Shown piece after piece: positions 48,540 through 62,845 of a DNA stretch of 64,000 bases; the stretch's first letter is position 1, and the number at the start of each line of letters is the position of its first letter. Under the pieces are notes generated by a model. The model saw only the letters and a list, made by a program, of their open reading frames with translations. It was not told the origin of the DNA and searched no databases. The DNA comes from Haliclystus octoradiatus (lineage: Eukaryota > Cnidaria > Staurozoa > Stauromedusae > Haliclystidae). The stretch is taken from the NCBI GenBank assembly GCA_916610825.1, contig OU744452.1:17757103-17821102 (forward strand), given 5' to 3'. A program made the translations under genes and the position numbers.

Positions 48540-48616
48540 ACGTATGTCGATGCCGCACCTACTCACAATGCAATTCCCGCCGGACAATTCCCATCCGACA
48601 TCCTTAGACTGTTACC
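48540..48616 (-). mobile_element. SINE family 1 fragment
   Basis: GCCGCACCTACTCACAATGC and the following CAATTCCC.CCGGAC..TTCCCATCCG match the reverse complement of the SINE body. Confidence 0.62.
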
Positions 48617-48764
48617 TAGGGCTTAAGGGGGATGAAATTTTCAAAAATAGAGGAAAACCGTGAAATTTCAAAGCAGATGAAAATTTGGACACTAACATTT
48701 CACATTTAATGTTTTTAGGAGCAAAACAAAGGGAATTCATTGCCGCAGTATCCCCCAGTTCAGT

Positions 48765-49040
48765 CACGCGACCAATATCAACACACAGCTGGAAGTCTAC
48801 TAGTACAAACCCTTGCTAAATATAGCACATTCTAATCTCATTTTAGACTTCGCTTAAAGTCCGATTCGTATTTTGAGAATGGAATCGTGATATATAAAAA
48901 TTCAGACATCATATAGCAAGTTTGTATTCTTTTTCCCGTTTCTATGACCATTTTATATGCATTTTAGCTAAGAAGGGTTTGCCCGAAAAATTACTGCCAT
49001 TGTAAAAGCTGTCCTGCTGTGATTCTGTTGTGTGATTCTA
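48765..49040. repeat. Dispersed repeat just upstream of the phosphatase gene
   Basis: Reverse-complement partner of 38925-39225. Contains TATATAAAA near 48892, about 325 bp before the phosphatase ATG, so it could supply promoter sequence, but the same motif exists in the other copy and nothing shows use. Confidence 0.72.
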
Positions 49041-49218
49041 TAATGATGCCTGTTTTGAACAATGCGAACAAACACAATACTATATTACTTACAATACAAT
49101 GGAAACAAGAGACAATGGTGAGTAGATATCACGTGACACAGCAAAACTTCAAAATTAAAAAGTTATGGAAACATGCACGCGTAAAAATTAATATATATGC
49201 AGACATAACCAACACGCC

Positions 49219-52200
49219 ATGTGGAAACTACAACTACTTGCCATTACAACTTTCATAGCAATTGAGTTAGTTTATTCCAAAGTCCGTCATGAGAAAATAA
49301 CATATTTCCGAAGACTCAACGAGGATGGTTCATTTGTTGATCGTGGAAATGTGGAAGAATTCGAATTGATATTTCGTTTTGAACGCTACGAAGAGAAAGA
49401 CGAAGCTGATAGTTCAGCGTTTGTAAAAATAACTCCTTCGCTTGTTGATAACGGTGATAGAATAACTGTCAGTTGGAATGGAGTTGAAAATGCCACAGAT
49501 AAAGATTGGGTTGGTTTCTTTTGTCCACATGACGGCAATATTAAACTTGTTCTAGACTATTTCTATCCTTCAATAATAAGTTCAACTTGGAAGAATGGTA
49601 CAGGACAATATCAAGTTCATGTTTACAACATGAGAAGTGATTGTGAATTTCGTTATTATCATGTCGTAGAAAGTACAACAACATTGCTGGCTCATAGTAA
49701 TTTATTATCATTCAATGGTGGACCTGCTTATCCTTTGCAAGGTCATTTGGCATTGACATCAGAAACTGATCAAATGAGAGTCATGTGGGTCTCTGGTACA
49801 GGTATTTGACAAACATTTCATGTTGAAATTTATGAACACAAATGCGAACTCTTTGCATAGTTTCTAGAGTAATTTATTTCCATTGTCTTGATTTCTTGAT
49901 ATATTGGCTGCGAACCTTCATCGATCCAGAAGGCCCAACGATTAACAAAACTTTGTCTTTGTTTTCTTCAAACGTGGAACATCTCTACAAGTCTTCTTAC
50001 CCTGTCCGTAGCATTTCATTCAAATTACCAATGAAAAGTTAGTCCTATTATCAGCCAATGTAGGCCTTGTAGGATAACTTCCCTAGATTAAAAAATCATC
50101 CATGTTTATTCGGATATGCTATCTGTCACAACACATTATATGTCAATAGCCTAGGCTACTACCTGTTCACAGAAGTCACCTTTTCAAAGAGGCCACTTTT
50201 AGCATACAGTGTATATCATTAAGATCACTTTGGTTGATATCACAAGTTCGCAAACTGTGCCTACTATTCATCAATTTTTCATAACCAGGTTCTGTTATTC
50301 AGTTTAAGTATTTCACTCTTGTTTAATATCCCAATCCATTAAGTAATATCACAATTCTTATGATTTTACACAAGAATTAGCAGGCCTACCAAATTATAGT
50401 ACTGTATCATTTCCTTTCCATTGCATTCATTTCGCACCAAATATACCTCAATGCGTGCAAAATTATTTTTGTGCTACACACAAAACGAAAAAGAGTTCGA
50501 TTTATGCGCTTTAATAATTTTCAAGCATGAAACCAAATTTGTTTTTGCAAAGATCTGCAAAGGGTACTTTGTAGAAAATCCTTCAATTTGGCTTCATGAT
50601 AATCAGTTAAAAGCGCTAGAGCTGTCGAAAATTTTCTAACTGGAAACAATGTTTTTGTTTTCTGCCTCAGCCAACTGGTTCTGGCAAGTTGTTGATATAT
50701 ATACAAAATGCTGCAAACTTTATCAGAGTTGATTGATCGTTGTGTTGGTGTTGAGAGCCATAATTCTATTCCTGTTGTCAGTTGCTTTGATCAATTTAAT
50801 AAAAAATCTATCAATTATCAGAAGAAATTGGTATCACATTGATTCTATTGAAGATAGATATTTTTGATCGATAATTCAACGCCATATGAATCCCCGACTA
50901 TTTCGTTTTACGAAGACGTAATAATTTATTAAAACAATGAGATCTGACAAGCCGGCATTGGGCAGAATCCTGTCCAACACTTGCAAAGGACACAAGTCCC
51001 GCTTAGGGTACCAACCATCAAAGTTGGGTAAATCAAAGTAAGCGGGACTTGGAGCCAGTCAACATATAGCCTACTCTCTATTGATGTTCCATTTTTATTA
51101 ATTAATATGCCAACATAAATTTGATTTCTAGTTTCCATTTATCATAGCCTACAGCTAAAACGTGTCTATAACAGTCACCAAAATGATCTACAAATTGACC
51201 ATTATAAATAGGTGAATCTTACTTATATAGTTCCTGAATACTGTTTCTCGCTGGGGTGGTTGGTTAGTAAGTTAGTGGATTTGGAGTGCATATGGTGTCC
51301 GGATTTGTTTGTTTTGCCTCCATTATGCCAAGGCCTCATTACTGATACACTACACCAAGGACAATGAATATAGCCTACTGTATTTCAAATCCTAGTAGCC
51401 TACTTTTCCCATACTCAAGTTTAATTTGAAAGTGTGCCATTGTAAACCTGTTGATATTTTATTTATATATTTAGATGAAACAGCAACTGTAAAGTTTGGT
51501 AAACATAAAGACAATCTCTCGGAGGTTACTATGGGTACAACTAAAACCTACAAAGCATCTGATCATTGTGGACCCCCTGCAAACACAACAGGATTTAGAG
51601 ATCCAGGATTTATTCATGATACTGTTTTGAAGTCACTTGAGTCAAACACATTATACTACTATTCATTTGGATCTAGTAAGGTAGGCATCTTCTGTAGGGG
51701 AAAATAGAGCAATATTATTTAATGAAACATTATAATAAAGTATCAAACGTTTGCCACACAATTAACATTTTTTAAACTGCAAGGGAACTTAGAGCTGACC
51801 ATTAACCCCAATGAAAACAGTTTATGAACTGTAAATGACCAAATTATCAGAAAAATTGACATTCGGGCCATTTAACGTTCATGAACTGTTCATGAACAGG
51901 GTCCAATGAATGATTTTGCCTTCCGAGACCGAAAGATTTTCGAAGTGAAACCTTCTGGTTTTTTCCCCGACATATAATGAGAAAATCAGTCTGCTATTGA
52001 TTTCATTGTCAATGCTCCATCCAGTTTAGATGTGAACTCGTAAAGAAATATTTCAGAGCTTGCTGTAAACGTAAACAAACACTGATAATCGATTTGTGAA
52101 TGTACAAATAAGCTTCAAAAATCCAAAGGTTATAATTTTTTCATAATTTTTAATAGAAATCTTATTAAAAAGTTGATCATTTGCTGCCTTCGGATTTCAG

Positions 52201-55200
52201 CTCAGCCTTCTGCAAACAATGATCGCAGGATCACAACTTTTATCAGAACCCTGTTCATGAAAACTTCATCAACAATTGATGAAATGATGAAATTTTTTTT
52301 GTTTTGACGTGATGATAACCTACATTATACATAGTTCGCATCATTCCTCCACTTATTTGAGAAACATAGCAATAAGGGATTCTACTAAAAATATATTTTT
52401 CAAAGTAAGCTAATGATTGATTCTGGTGTACATCAACTGTATAATAATAATAATAAGAAGGTCAAGAGTTATTTGTTGTCTGATGATCGTTTAATAACAT
52501 GAAAGAATGTGTCTTTCTTGACATTCTCATTATTATTATCATTGACGCTCTGCTACTCACTAGCATTTAGCATTACCCTTGCGAAACGTAGTTCAGGAGT
52601 TCATGAACTGATCATGAACTAATCCCAGGCATTTTGTTAAATTTTTAGATGATAGATGAATACGGGGCCAGTTAAAGTTCATGAACAGTTCATGAGATTT
52701 TCACAGGGGTATCCAATTGCCAATATTAGGTTTTAATATTTCTAATATTATTACTAGATTAATGAATAAAATGAGTCATAACATTATTACTATATATATT
52801 TATATCAACTGTATATATATGCTGTATACATATTTTATTGAAGAGGCCTACGTCTATTTGATGACCAACTTTTCCATTAAAGTTTACTGTCTGAAAAAGA
52901 ATAGTGTTAGTCTTATTGAGTTACCACATGTAACAATCTTGAAATAATTTCAACCTTATACTATTCACACTAGTTGTCATACATTGATTGTTTGGGAGTG
53001 AAATAATTTGAAGTCTAATTTTATATTAATGTATGTATTTAGGAGGTTTGGCGTTCACAGTAAGGCTAACAGTTTCTTTCTGTTGGACTCTTTTAAATTT
53101 TCAGACTTAGATATTTAGATGTAGTTAGTTTTGCTACAGTCGAACTTGCTTAATATCCCCCCTCGAGTTCGGATGAAAAGTGAGCATTAAGCGAAGTGCA
53201 ATATTAAGCGATGTTGGAATATGAGAGTTCGAATGGAGAATGGAAAATAGAAATCAGATTTACGTGGGGATATCAAGCAAGGTGGGACATTAAAAGAGGG
53301 GATATTAACCGAGTTTGACTGTATTTTAAAAAGGTGTCTACTGTTGTAAATCTCCTTACATGTCCACATTTTCTTGGAAATGTCATTTCTCTTTCGACAC
53401 ATGGTCTCATATAATAACATGTCTGACAACCTTGAAATTATTTTAAACTTCTATTGAATATTTTTGTAGGGAATGAGTCCAGTCAAAAACTTTACATCAG
53501 CAATTCGACCTGGAGATAAATCACCTTTCATGTTTGTTGCCTATGGCGATATGGGTACAAATCCTTATCCACAATCATGGGGCACTGAAAAGAATATGAT
53601 TAAAGAATACAGAGATAATGACATGAGAATGATATTTCATGTTGGAGATATTGCATATGCATTTGGAGAGGTACATATGGCTTTTACATTTGTTTTTTTT
53701 TTAATATTTTTTTCATCAACATAAGATATCAAATTTCAAATTTCATCTATGAGACGTATAAAGCAGTCTATCGCAAAGTAAGAGACCAAGGAAACCTTAA
53801 ATTATGTATTTTTCAGTTTTTGAAACTTATGTCAGTTGTGATTCAAAGTAAATAAAGTTTCAGAAATGTGGTATTTTATATCTCTTTTTCAATATTGTAG
53901 ACAATTTGTTTACAAGGAAAAATGTATAGGCCTACAGTAATAAAAGATATCTATTTATATCAGACGTAGAGAAATTGATGTCAAAAACAGACTTGGGGAT
54001 ATCGATATACAAATTATCATAATTAACATAGGCTATAAAATTCAATTTTGTTATCTAAGTAAAATTAGAATCCAAAAAATCAACATGACTTAAGCATAGT
54101 TCCTAGTCATTTTGTAGGTCTTAAAAATATAGATTTATAATCTGAGAACAGATGTAATATGTCTCTGTTGTAGATTTGCATTCATTGGTATATTATGTTA
54201 TGTCAATCATACCGAACATTCGATATAGCCATGCCCCTGCGAAAATAGTTCAGGAACTGTTCATGAACTGTCTATGAGGGTTCATGAACTGTTCATGAAT
54301 AGTTCTTGAAAAGCTCATGAACAGTTCAGGAAATTTGAGCCATTTGACGTTCATGAACTGTTCATGAACTCCTGAACTGTTTTTCGCAGGGGTGGTTCAT
54401 AGATCACCACGCTCATACACTGCACACATGTTATTGGCAATATCACTTTGAAGTTTTCATTATAAGTTCTCAACCAAAAGACTTTAAATACGACAGTAAT
54501 TTTTCTGAAGTTATTACCTTCATAGGCATCAAAAATTATTCAAAAATACTTTACTGAGATTTAATTATACTTTTTTGATATTTCGGAAAGTTTTCCTCAT
54601 TGACTTTGTGTATCAATTTAAAAGGGGACATTGAGCGCCCATTGCCCAACATTTGTTTAAAGTCAAATTTTGAGCTTATGATTATTTTATCCCTTCGATA
54701 AATGAATTCAACTTTCAATTTTCATTTCCTATTTAAACATTAAATTGTATTATGATTTACAGGCTTATGTCTGGGAAGAATGGCATGCTATTATCGAACC
54801 TTATGCAACGCTTGTCCCTTATATGGTTGGGGTAGGGAACCACGAACAAGACCACACAAGTGGAGGGGAGAAAGACCCCAGTAAAGCTGTAGGGACTGGA
54901 TTTCATCCATCATGGGGTAACTATGGTGATGACTCTGGTGGCGAATGTGGTGTACCAATGTTTAATCGATTTCACATGCCAGATAATGGAAATTTTCTAT
55001 GGTGGTAAGGAGTAGCCTACAGTCAAACCTGTTATTATAACGGTTATCTCTCTACAGCGGCCACCTGTCTATAGTGGTCACTCTTGCAATGTCTAAAATA
55101 GTATTTTCTATTGAATCAAACCTGTATATAAAGGCCACCTGCCTACAGTGGTCAATTTATCTACCTTTAATAGCTGGCCATTATATATACAGGTTTCACT

Positions 55201-57811
55201 GTATATCATTTTACTTTACAAATGAGTTGTTTCAATTTATGTGTCATACACATATGTATTTATTTTTTATTTTTGTATCTAATGTAATATCAGTATTTGT
55301 GGGCAAGCACAGGCTGAATAGTTATATATATTTCCTTCATCAATGAAAACGGTATTCAAGTTGTTTATAATTTATAACATTACATGGATTACATGGGTGC
55401 AAAAGCATGCTTCAAGAAGCTATTGGATTTTAATCCAGATTTTACTAAAAACACAGCTTACTGTGAAATATTTTCTTCTGAAAAATAGAATGTTGTTTAT
55501 AATATTATTGTCACTCACAAAATAATTTCCAATTACAATCAAAAATGCTACACTCGTCATCTCTATTCAGTGCCCTGCCCACTAGTATTTCTATATAGTG
55601 GTCACCTTTGCGATTTCTAAAACAAAATTTTCTATTGATGCAACCCTGTGTATAAAGGCTACCTGCATAAAGTTACAGAAGTCAATTTATCTACCTCGAA
55701 TGCGTCCTTGGTGTAGTTGTTAGGGCGTTGGACCACGGCCTACAGGGTCTCGGGTTCAATCCCTGTCCGGGGCACTTAAGGTTGGCGTCAGGAAGGGCAT
55801 CCGGCTATTACACGCACACAAGCTTCAAAATACTAACAAATTAACCGACCACCACGGTGAGAAAAAGCTGCAAGCTTACCCGGTTTGTGGAAAAATAATT
55901 AAAAAAATATTGCTGGCTTTTATGTATACGTTTTGCTGTACCCAAATTACAATCGTGACTTTTCTGAATATACAGGTACAGTTATAACTTTGGTATGGTA
56001 CACTACATCATGATTAGTACGGAGCATGACTTTAGTCCTGGATCCAGGCAATATCAATGGCTTGAAAGTGATTTAAAAAGTGTCGATCGTTCAAAGACAC
56101 CTTGGGTAATCCTCGGTGGCCATCGACCAATGTATGAAAGTGAGAACGTTGCAGGTATTTGAAACTCTACTTTACATACATCAGCCTACAGAAGCATACA
56201 TACACAAATACATTTTTGGAATATCTCAACGTGAGATCCTTTTTTTATATATTTAAAATATATTAAGATAGATGTAACATTTATAGTAGAACACTATATC
56301 CAATTGGCTCAAGTGGTTCTTCTTAAAAGATGGATGCTTAGGTCATTTGAAAACGGGTTACGAAATCATGCTTATGTAGCGAGGTCCTATAGAATTGGGA
56401 TTATTTGATACTTTACAAACTGTAGTGTTCCATTTGGCTTTTGTCCATCATTTTTTGCACAATTAAAGTTCCACTGTAGCTGGAAAAAGATGGCAAGATA
56501 ACTGAAAAGCAAATTAACATGTCGGTGAATTTTGAAGGCTGATTTGATATTCAAATTTTTATAAACTCTTATTAATGATTTGATTGAAAATTGGCAGAAA
56601 TTGTTCGGTCTTATTCTTTGAGCCTTTGTTATGATCTTCCGGGTATCATAACAGTAAAACAAAAGTTCGTCACTTGTAATCTTATAATAACTGACTTCTA
56701 ACTCCTCTTAGGTCACACGTATAACTGAGTTACTTAAATATATCGTCAACACGCCTGTTATAATTTCGTCTTTAATTAACATTCTCTAATTACTACACGA
56801 GACTATCCAAAGAGGCTACTTCTCACACCTTAATGCCAACTGTTGGTGTATCGTTCTAGTTTGAGAGTCATGTATATAACTTAGAGAATTCCACATAATC
56901 ATAAGCATATTGTTGTATTTGTATTATAATTAACTGCCAAATGGTAGAGAGCGAGAGTATGACTATTATATGCATATGACCATGGTAACAGAGCCTCTAT
57001 GATATTGAGCCAGCAATACAAAGTAATAAGGTTGATAGGATGACGGTTAAATACGTGATTACAAACATAAGTTACGATACAAAGTGAAAAGAATCTATTA
57101 CAATCAATACATTAGCAGTCATTAGCATGGTACAGGTTATTGAAAAATCCTGCATCTGCATATCAGTATTGTCAACTAAGATTGCAGGGTCCGAAAAAGT
57201 GGGTATCCTGGAATTCGTGAACAAATTAAGAAGAAAATTAATATTTTCCTTATTTATAGGTCAAACCATAGCCAAAGCTCGACAAATTCAGACAAAAATG
57301 CTGAAAATGTTTATGATTCAAAAAGGCTGAAAGTTTTCCCAGACATTTACTAGTAAAAAAGTATCAAGTGAAAAATTTAAGTAATTTAAATCGAAGAAAA
57401 ACTTAATAGGTAATGTAAATAGTTAGTCCGGACCTACTTGCATCAGATAGATTTTTTTTATCTCACTCAGGTGATTATCTCGTCGGTCGAAACATGCAAC
57501 GTCTTCTTGAAGATCTTCTGTTTTACAACAACGTAGATATTGCATTTTGGGGACATTATCATAGCTATGAACGAACTTGTAAAATCTACCGTGATGAATG
57601 TGAGAAAAATGGTATAGTACATGTTACAGTTGGTACGGCAGGTTTTGGATTGGATTCAGCAACATGGAATACTCGTCGCTGGTCTGTGAAACGATTTTCA
57701 GAATATGGATACAGTAGGGTGTCTGTTTTGAACAGTACAGCTTTACATACACAATTTATTCGTAATAAAGATAGTGCTGTATTAGATGATTTTTACGTTT
57801 TCAAAGAGTAG
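49219..57811 (+). CDS. Purple acid phosphatase-type metallophosphoesterase, six exons
   Basis: Exons: 49219-49801, 51475-51680, 53470-53670, 54763-55004, 55976-56154, 57471-57811. All phases agree and give 583 residues. Residues 1-20 are a signal peptide (MWKLQLLAITTFIAIELVYS). An N-terminal beta region follows, including WNGVENATDKDWVGFFCP, then a fibronectin-like PAP N-domain and the catalytic domain. All five ligand motifs are present: GDMG 289-292, GDIAY 322-326, GNHE 355-358, GGHRPMY with His460, and GHYH 498-501. The segment CGPPANTTGFRDPGFIHDT resembles the plant high-molecular-weight group that includes nucleotide pyrophosphatase/phosphodiesterases, rather than the shorter animal ACP7 type. 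It probably hydrolyses phosphoesters outside the cell or in lysosomes with a binuclear metal centre; the substrate cannot be told. Introns carry several MITEs and a SINE. Confidence 0.93.
51801..51910. mobile_element. Small foldback MITE, GTTCATGAAC family
   Basis: Contains CAGTTTATGAACTG and the inverted GTTCATGAACTGTTCATGAA near a CCCTG-type end. Related to the better copies at 52574-52710 and 54234-54392. Intron 2 of the phosphatase gene. Confidence 0.55.
52574..52710. mobile_element. Foldback MITE, GTTCATGAAC family
   Basis: Left ACCCTTGCGAAACGTAGTTC, right (reverse complement) ACCCCTGTGAAAATCTCATG. The interior is dense in GTTCATGAAC palindromes. Intron 2 of the phosphatase gene. Confidence 0.7.
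53135..53323. mobile_element. MITE with TACAGTCRAAC ends
   Basis: Left TACAGTCGAACTTGCTTAAT, right (reverse complement) TACAGTCAAACTCGGTTAAT. TA at the outer ends, as in Tc1/mariner derivatives. Intron 2 of the phosphatase gene. Confidence 0.78.
54234..54392. mobile_element. Foldback MITE, GTTCATGAAC family, best copy
   Basis: Left CCCCTGCGAAAATAGTTCAG and right (reverse complement) CCCCTGCGAAAAACAGTTCA, with multiple internal GTTCATGAAC palindromes. Intron 3 of the phosphatase gene. Confidence 0.82.
55018..55203. mobile_element. MITE with TACAGTCAAACCTG ends, beside an exon
   Basis: Left TACAGTCAAACCTGTTATTA, right (reverse complement) TACAGTGAAACCTGTATATA. It begins 13 bp past the donor of phosphatase exon 4. 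Its interior (CTGTCTATAGTGGTCAC and following) recurs in diverged form at about 55560-55690. Confidence 0.78.
55701..55894 (+). mobile_element. tRNA-derived SINE (family 2)
   Basis: The head CCTTGGTGTAGTTGTTAGGG and B-box GGGTTCAATCCC form the tRNA-like part. The body follows with GGCGTCAGGAAGGGCATCC, a motif that recurs in tRNA-SINEs of several animal groups. It ends near ACCCGGTTTGTGG. In intron 4 of the phosphatase gene. Confidence 0.78.
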
Positions 57812-59282
57812 AGAAAAAGTTTTAAAGTTGAATAATTGTATAATTTATTGTATCTTAATGTAATAATAATCTGTCATGTATTCAATTAGGAGGGGTGTAA
57901 CTCAGAGCCATCTATTTACAAGAGTTGGGACACTCATGCCATTTTTGTTTCTTCCTGCCTGGACCCGAGCACGTATTTAACAGTGCGCATGTGCAGGAGA
58001 ATGTTGTGTGTTTTTTCAGCCATATTGTATTGTATTTTTTCGCGCGTTTCACTTGAAATGATTGAGAGCCTGTTTCCGAAAGAACAAAGATGGCGTCCAA
58101 TAATCACGTGACTGGAATCTGTCCAATTGGAGACGATAGCGGCACATGAAAGCTTTCATATGATTTTTGTAACTTTTTTGGTATTTTACTTGTTTGCCAA
58201 GTAACTCCGCATTCCCTGCCGGTCATGCATAGCCTTGAGTTACATCCTTGAATAAAAAATTAATAAATAATCTATTGTACATAATGTATGTTCGGTATAA
58301 ATGGATAGCATTTTTATAATAATAAGTAGCATTCAAGGCTATAAATAAATTATTAAATGTATACAGTATTATATGCTTTTTTGAATTCAGAAGCTGTAAT
58401 CAAGTTTGTGCCTGTGAACTATTGTAGCGCGACTTGTCCCTTAGTGTTCTTTATTTACCATTTCAATACATTATCCTTACTGGTGAGGACTCTTTATGTA
58501 TATTTATTATTTTGACTCAAATATATAATAAAAATATGATGATATGATATATATATATATATATAATTGTCAAATCGAAGTAAAGACTGGCAAATACAGT
58601 AAATCTAGGCTGTACATTGATTTGTTTACGTAAATGAACCCAGGTGTTAGCCTTGTCCTCGTGAAAACATTTTACGACTATCAATATCAACCTTTACTAT
58701 TAAAACCATGCTGTAGTTAAATTTATTATAATCGTTAGTTTAATTTATATTCATAATTTACATTCATATATTGCCAACATAGTTAAATAAATTACAACAT
58801 AAAAATATTAATGCAGTAATATTTACAATAGAACACGTTCTGTATACATGCGTGAAACCCCATCAATATTATACCTCAGGCATGTAACATTCATATAAAT
58901 ACAGTTCACTTTCAACATATATTCAATTGTTAATACAGAGTTAAGTTACAGTTCAATTCATTATGTTACGTTATGCAGTCATATATATATACTGCACCAT
59001 TTATTATGTTTAATAAAATACTCAAAATAGAAGTCATCGGTTGTCATATCTTTGGTTTCATTCATCAAAAGTAATCTTCAGGAGATTCACACAAACACAT
59101 ACAAGATAAAGAATTCATCACGAAATTGTCGGTAAAAATTATTCATTAATATCATATACACATAATTCACATAGCAATTAGAATCAAGGCATAATCTTTT
59201 ATTACGTGGTATCTGAGCAATATAACCAAATCATTTTATCACATATACAGTCCTCTTCATTCCACAAAAAGCCACCGTAATA
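57812..59282. other. 3' flank of the phosphatase gene and intergenic sequence
   Basis: Contains the MITE at 57890-58250, AATAAA at 58251-58256 (possible but distant poly(A) signal) and (TA)n at about 58543-58565. No other gene was recognised. Confidence 0.5.
57890..58250. mobile_element. MITE with GATGTAACTCAAGGCTATG-type ends
   Basis: Left GGGTGTAACTCAGAGCCAT, right (reverse complement) GGATGTAACTCAAGGCTATG. Starts about 80 bp past the phosphatase stop codon, so it may form part of the 3' UTR. Confidence 0.68.
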
Positions 59283-59622
59283 CCGGGGGTAACTCCAACT
59301 CTTAAGGGACGGGGGTGCTACTTTGGAAAAAGGTGAAGTACCCAAAAGGTTCCAAAAACTCTGTTGATACTACCCAAAAATATATTCCAAAAATTTAAAA
59401 ATACTACCCAAAAAGTTCCAGCAGATTGATTGATTTCAAGTAAATATACAAAAATGATACAAAGTTTTTCAAATATTCTCGAAAAAGTCAAAAATAGAAT
59501 AGCCAAAAGTTCCAAAAATTGAAATCTCATAGCCAAAAAGATTTTTCTCAGCTGGAATATCGACCCAAAAAGTGGCACGTCCCCTTGTAGTCGTCATATG
59601 GAAGTTACTCCCCCCACCGGGT
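59283..59622. mobile_element. MITE, 'AGTAACTCC' family, copy 2
   Basis: Matches 6453-6755 along its length, with an extra internal stretch near 59380-59400. Ends CCGGGGGTAACTCCAACTC and (reverse complement) CCGGTGGGGGGAGTAACTTC. Confidence 0.75.
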
Positions 59623-60073
59623 AAATGAATCAATTGTTGGAGGAATCAACGCAAATGAACACACACAAATGATGAATGTCGTTTACTGTCTTTCCATTGA
59701 GGAGTTTAGGTGAACCTCTAGGCAGCATAACTTAGCATAACTTGGTATGACTTACTTACAATATACAAAATCAAATTATAGTGTTCTAATACATCATTAT
59801 GAAGATTGATCAGCACTATATTAAATACAGTTAAGAGAAAGTTAACTTGCCTAATACTATGATGAATTGTGGCTGAGTAATACTCAAAACTCCATTCGAT
59901 GGTTTGTGTGAATTTGACAGACGCAAATGGATCTGCAGTCTCAGTATAAATACAATATCAATATATAGTCGAATTTTCACAATCCTAAATCCCTAATACA
60001 GGTTCCCAGTGTCTTCTGCGATCAAATGCAATGCACAGAGGGATTTGAAGTTGTGACCGACACTAAGTGTCTA

Positions 60074-60491
60074 GTCGACGGAGCGCCACAGAACTAAAAC
60101 GGCAGGTTTCTCCGGAAAATTTGAAATTCACATAAAATGTAGTCAAATTTTAATGTGGAGCTCATCAGAGATGAATTTATATATCATTTCAAGGTCAGAG
60201 CCCTCTTAATTCATACATTGTGTTTTAGTCATGCTTCTATGGAATAGCAAAATCTTGGGAGAACAAAAGAATCAAAGACCATGAAGCTTACATGCAGCAT
60301 TTTCTCAAAATGATAAGAAGGCTTTGACCGTGAATCATGAAACATAAATTGGATTTTTGAAGGATTTACAATAGAATTTAATTACAACAAGAAATATGTA
60401 ATTGTTTAGCATAGTTTTATGAACACTTCATGTGATTTTCAAGTTTCCTGGAGAAATCTACGGTTTTAGTTCTGCGGGCGTTCAGTCCATT
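60074..60491. mobile_element. MITE, diverged relative of 14910-15366
   Basis: Shares GCCACAGAACTAAAACGGCA, TCAGAGCCCTCTTAATTCAT and CTTGGGAGAACAAAAG with the element at 14910-15366. The left arm is shortened and the terminal bases differ. It abuts the start of copy B at about 60497. Confidence 0.8.
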
Positions 60492-60793
60492 TGGGGGATT
60501 TACGAGGTATACTCCTGAGGGCCAGAGTGTTTGCTGGGTGAGAACCAAGAGAAAAAATTAATTTCCCTTATCTGAGGTTGATATTCAATAAAAAACACAT
60601 CTTTATATATTCCGTCCTTTTATTAGATTCTTGAAAAGTCATCTCTTTCCTGAAGATATCTTCAAATACTTATTAAAAGTGTTGGATATCTATCTTTCAT
60701 ACTGAAATATGTTTATTGAGTAATTTAATTTAATAAAACGTTTTAACATATTACAATTTAGAAGGATCATACAGTAAATACAATGATTTGAAT

Positions 60794-62845
<2,052 letters not shown>

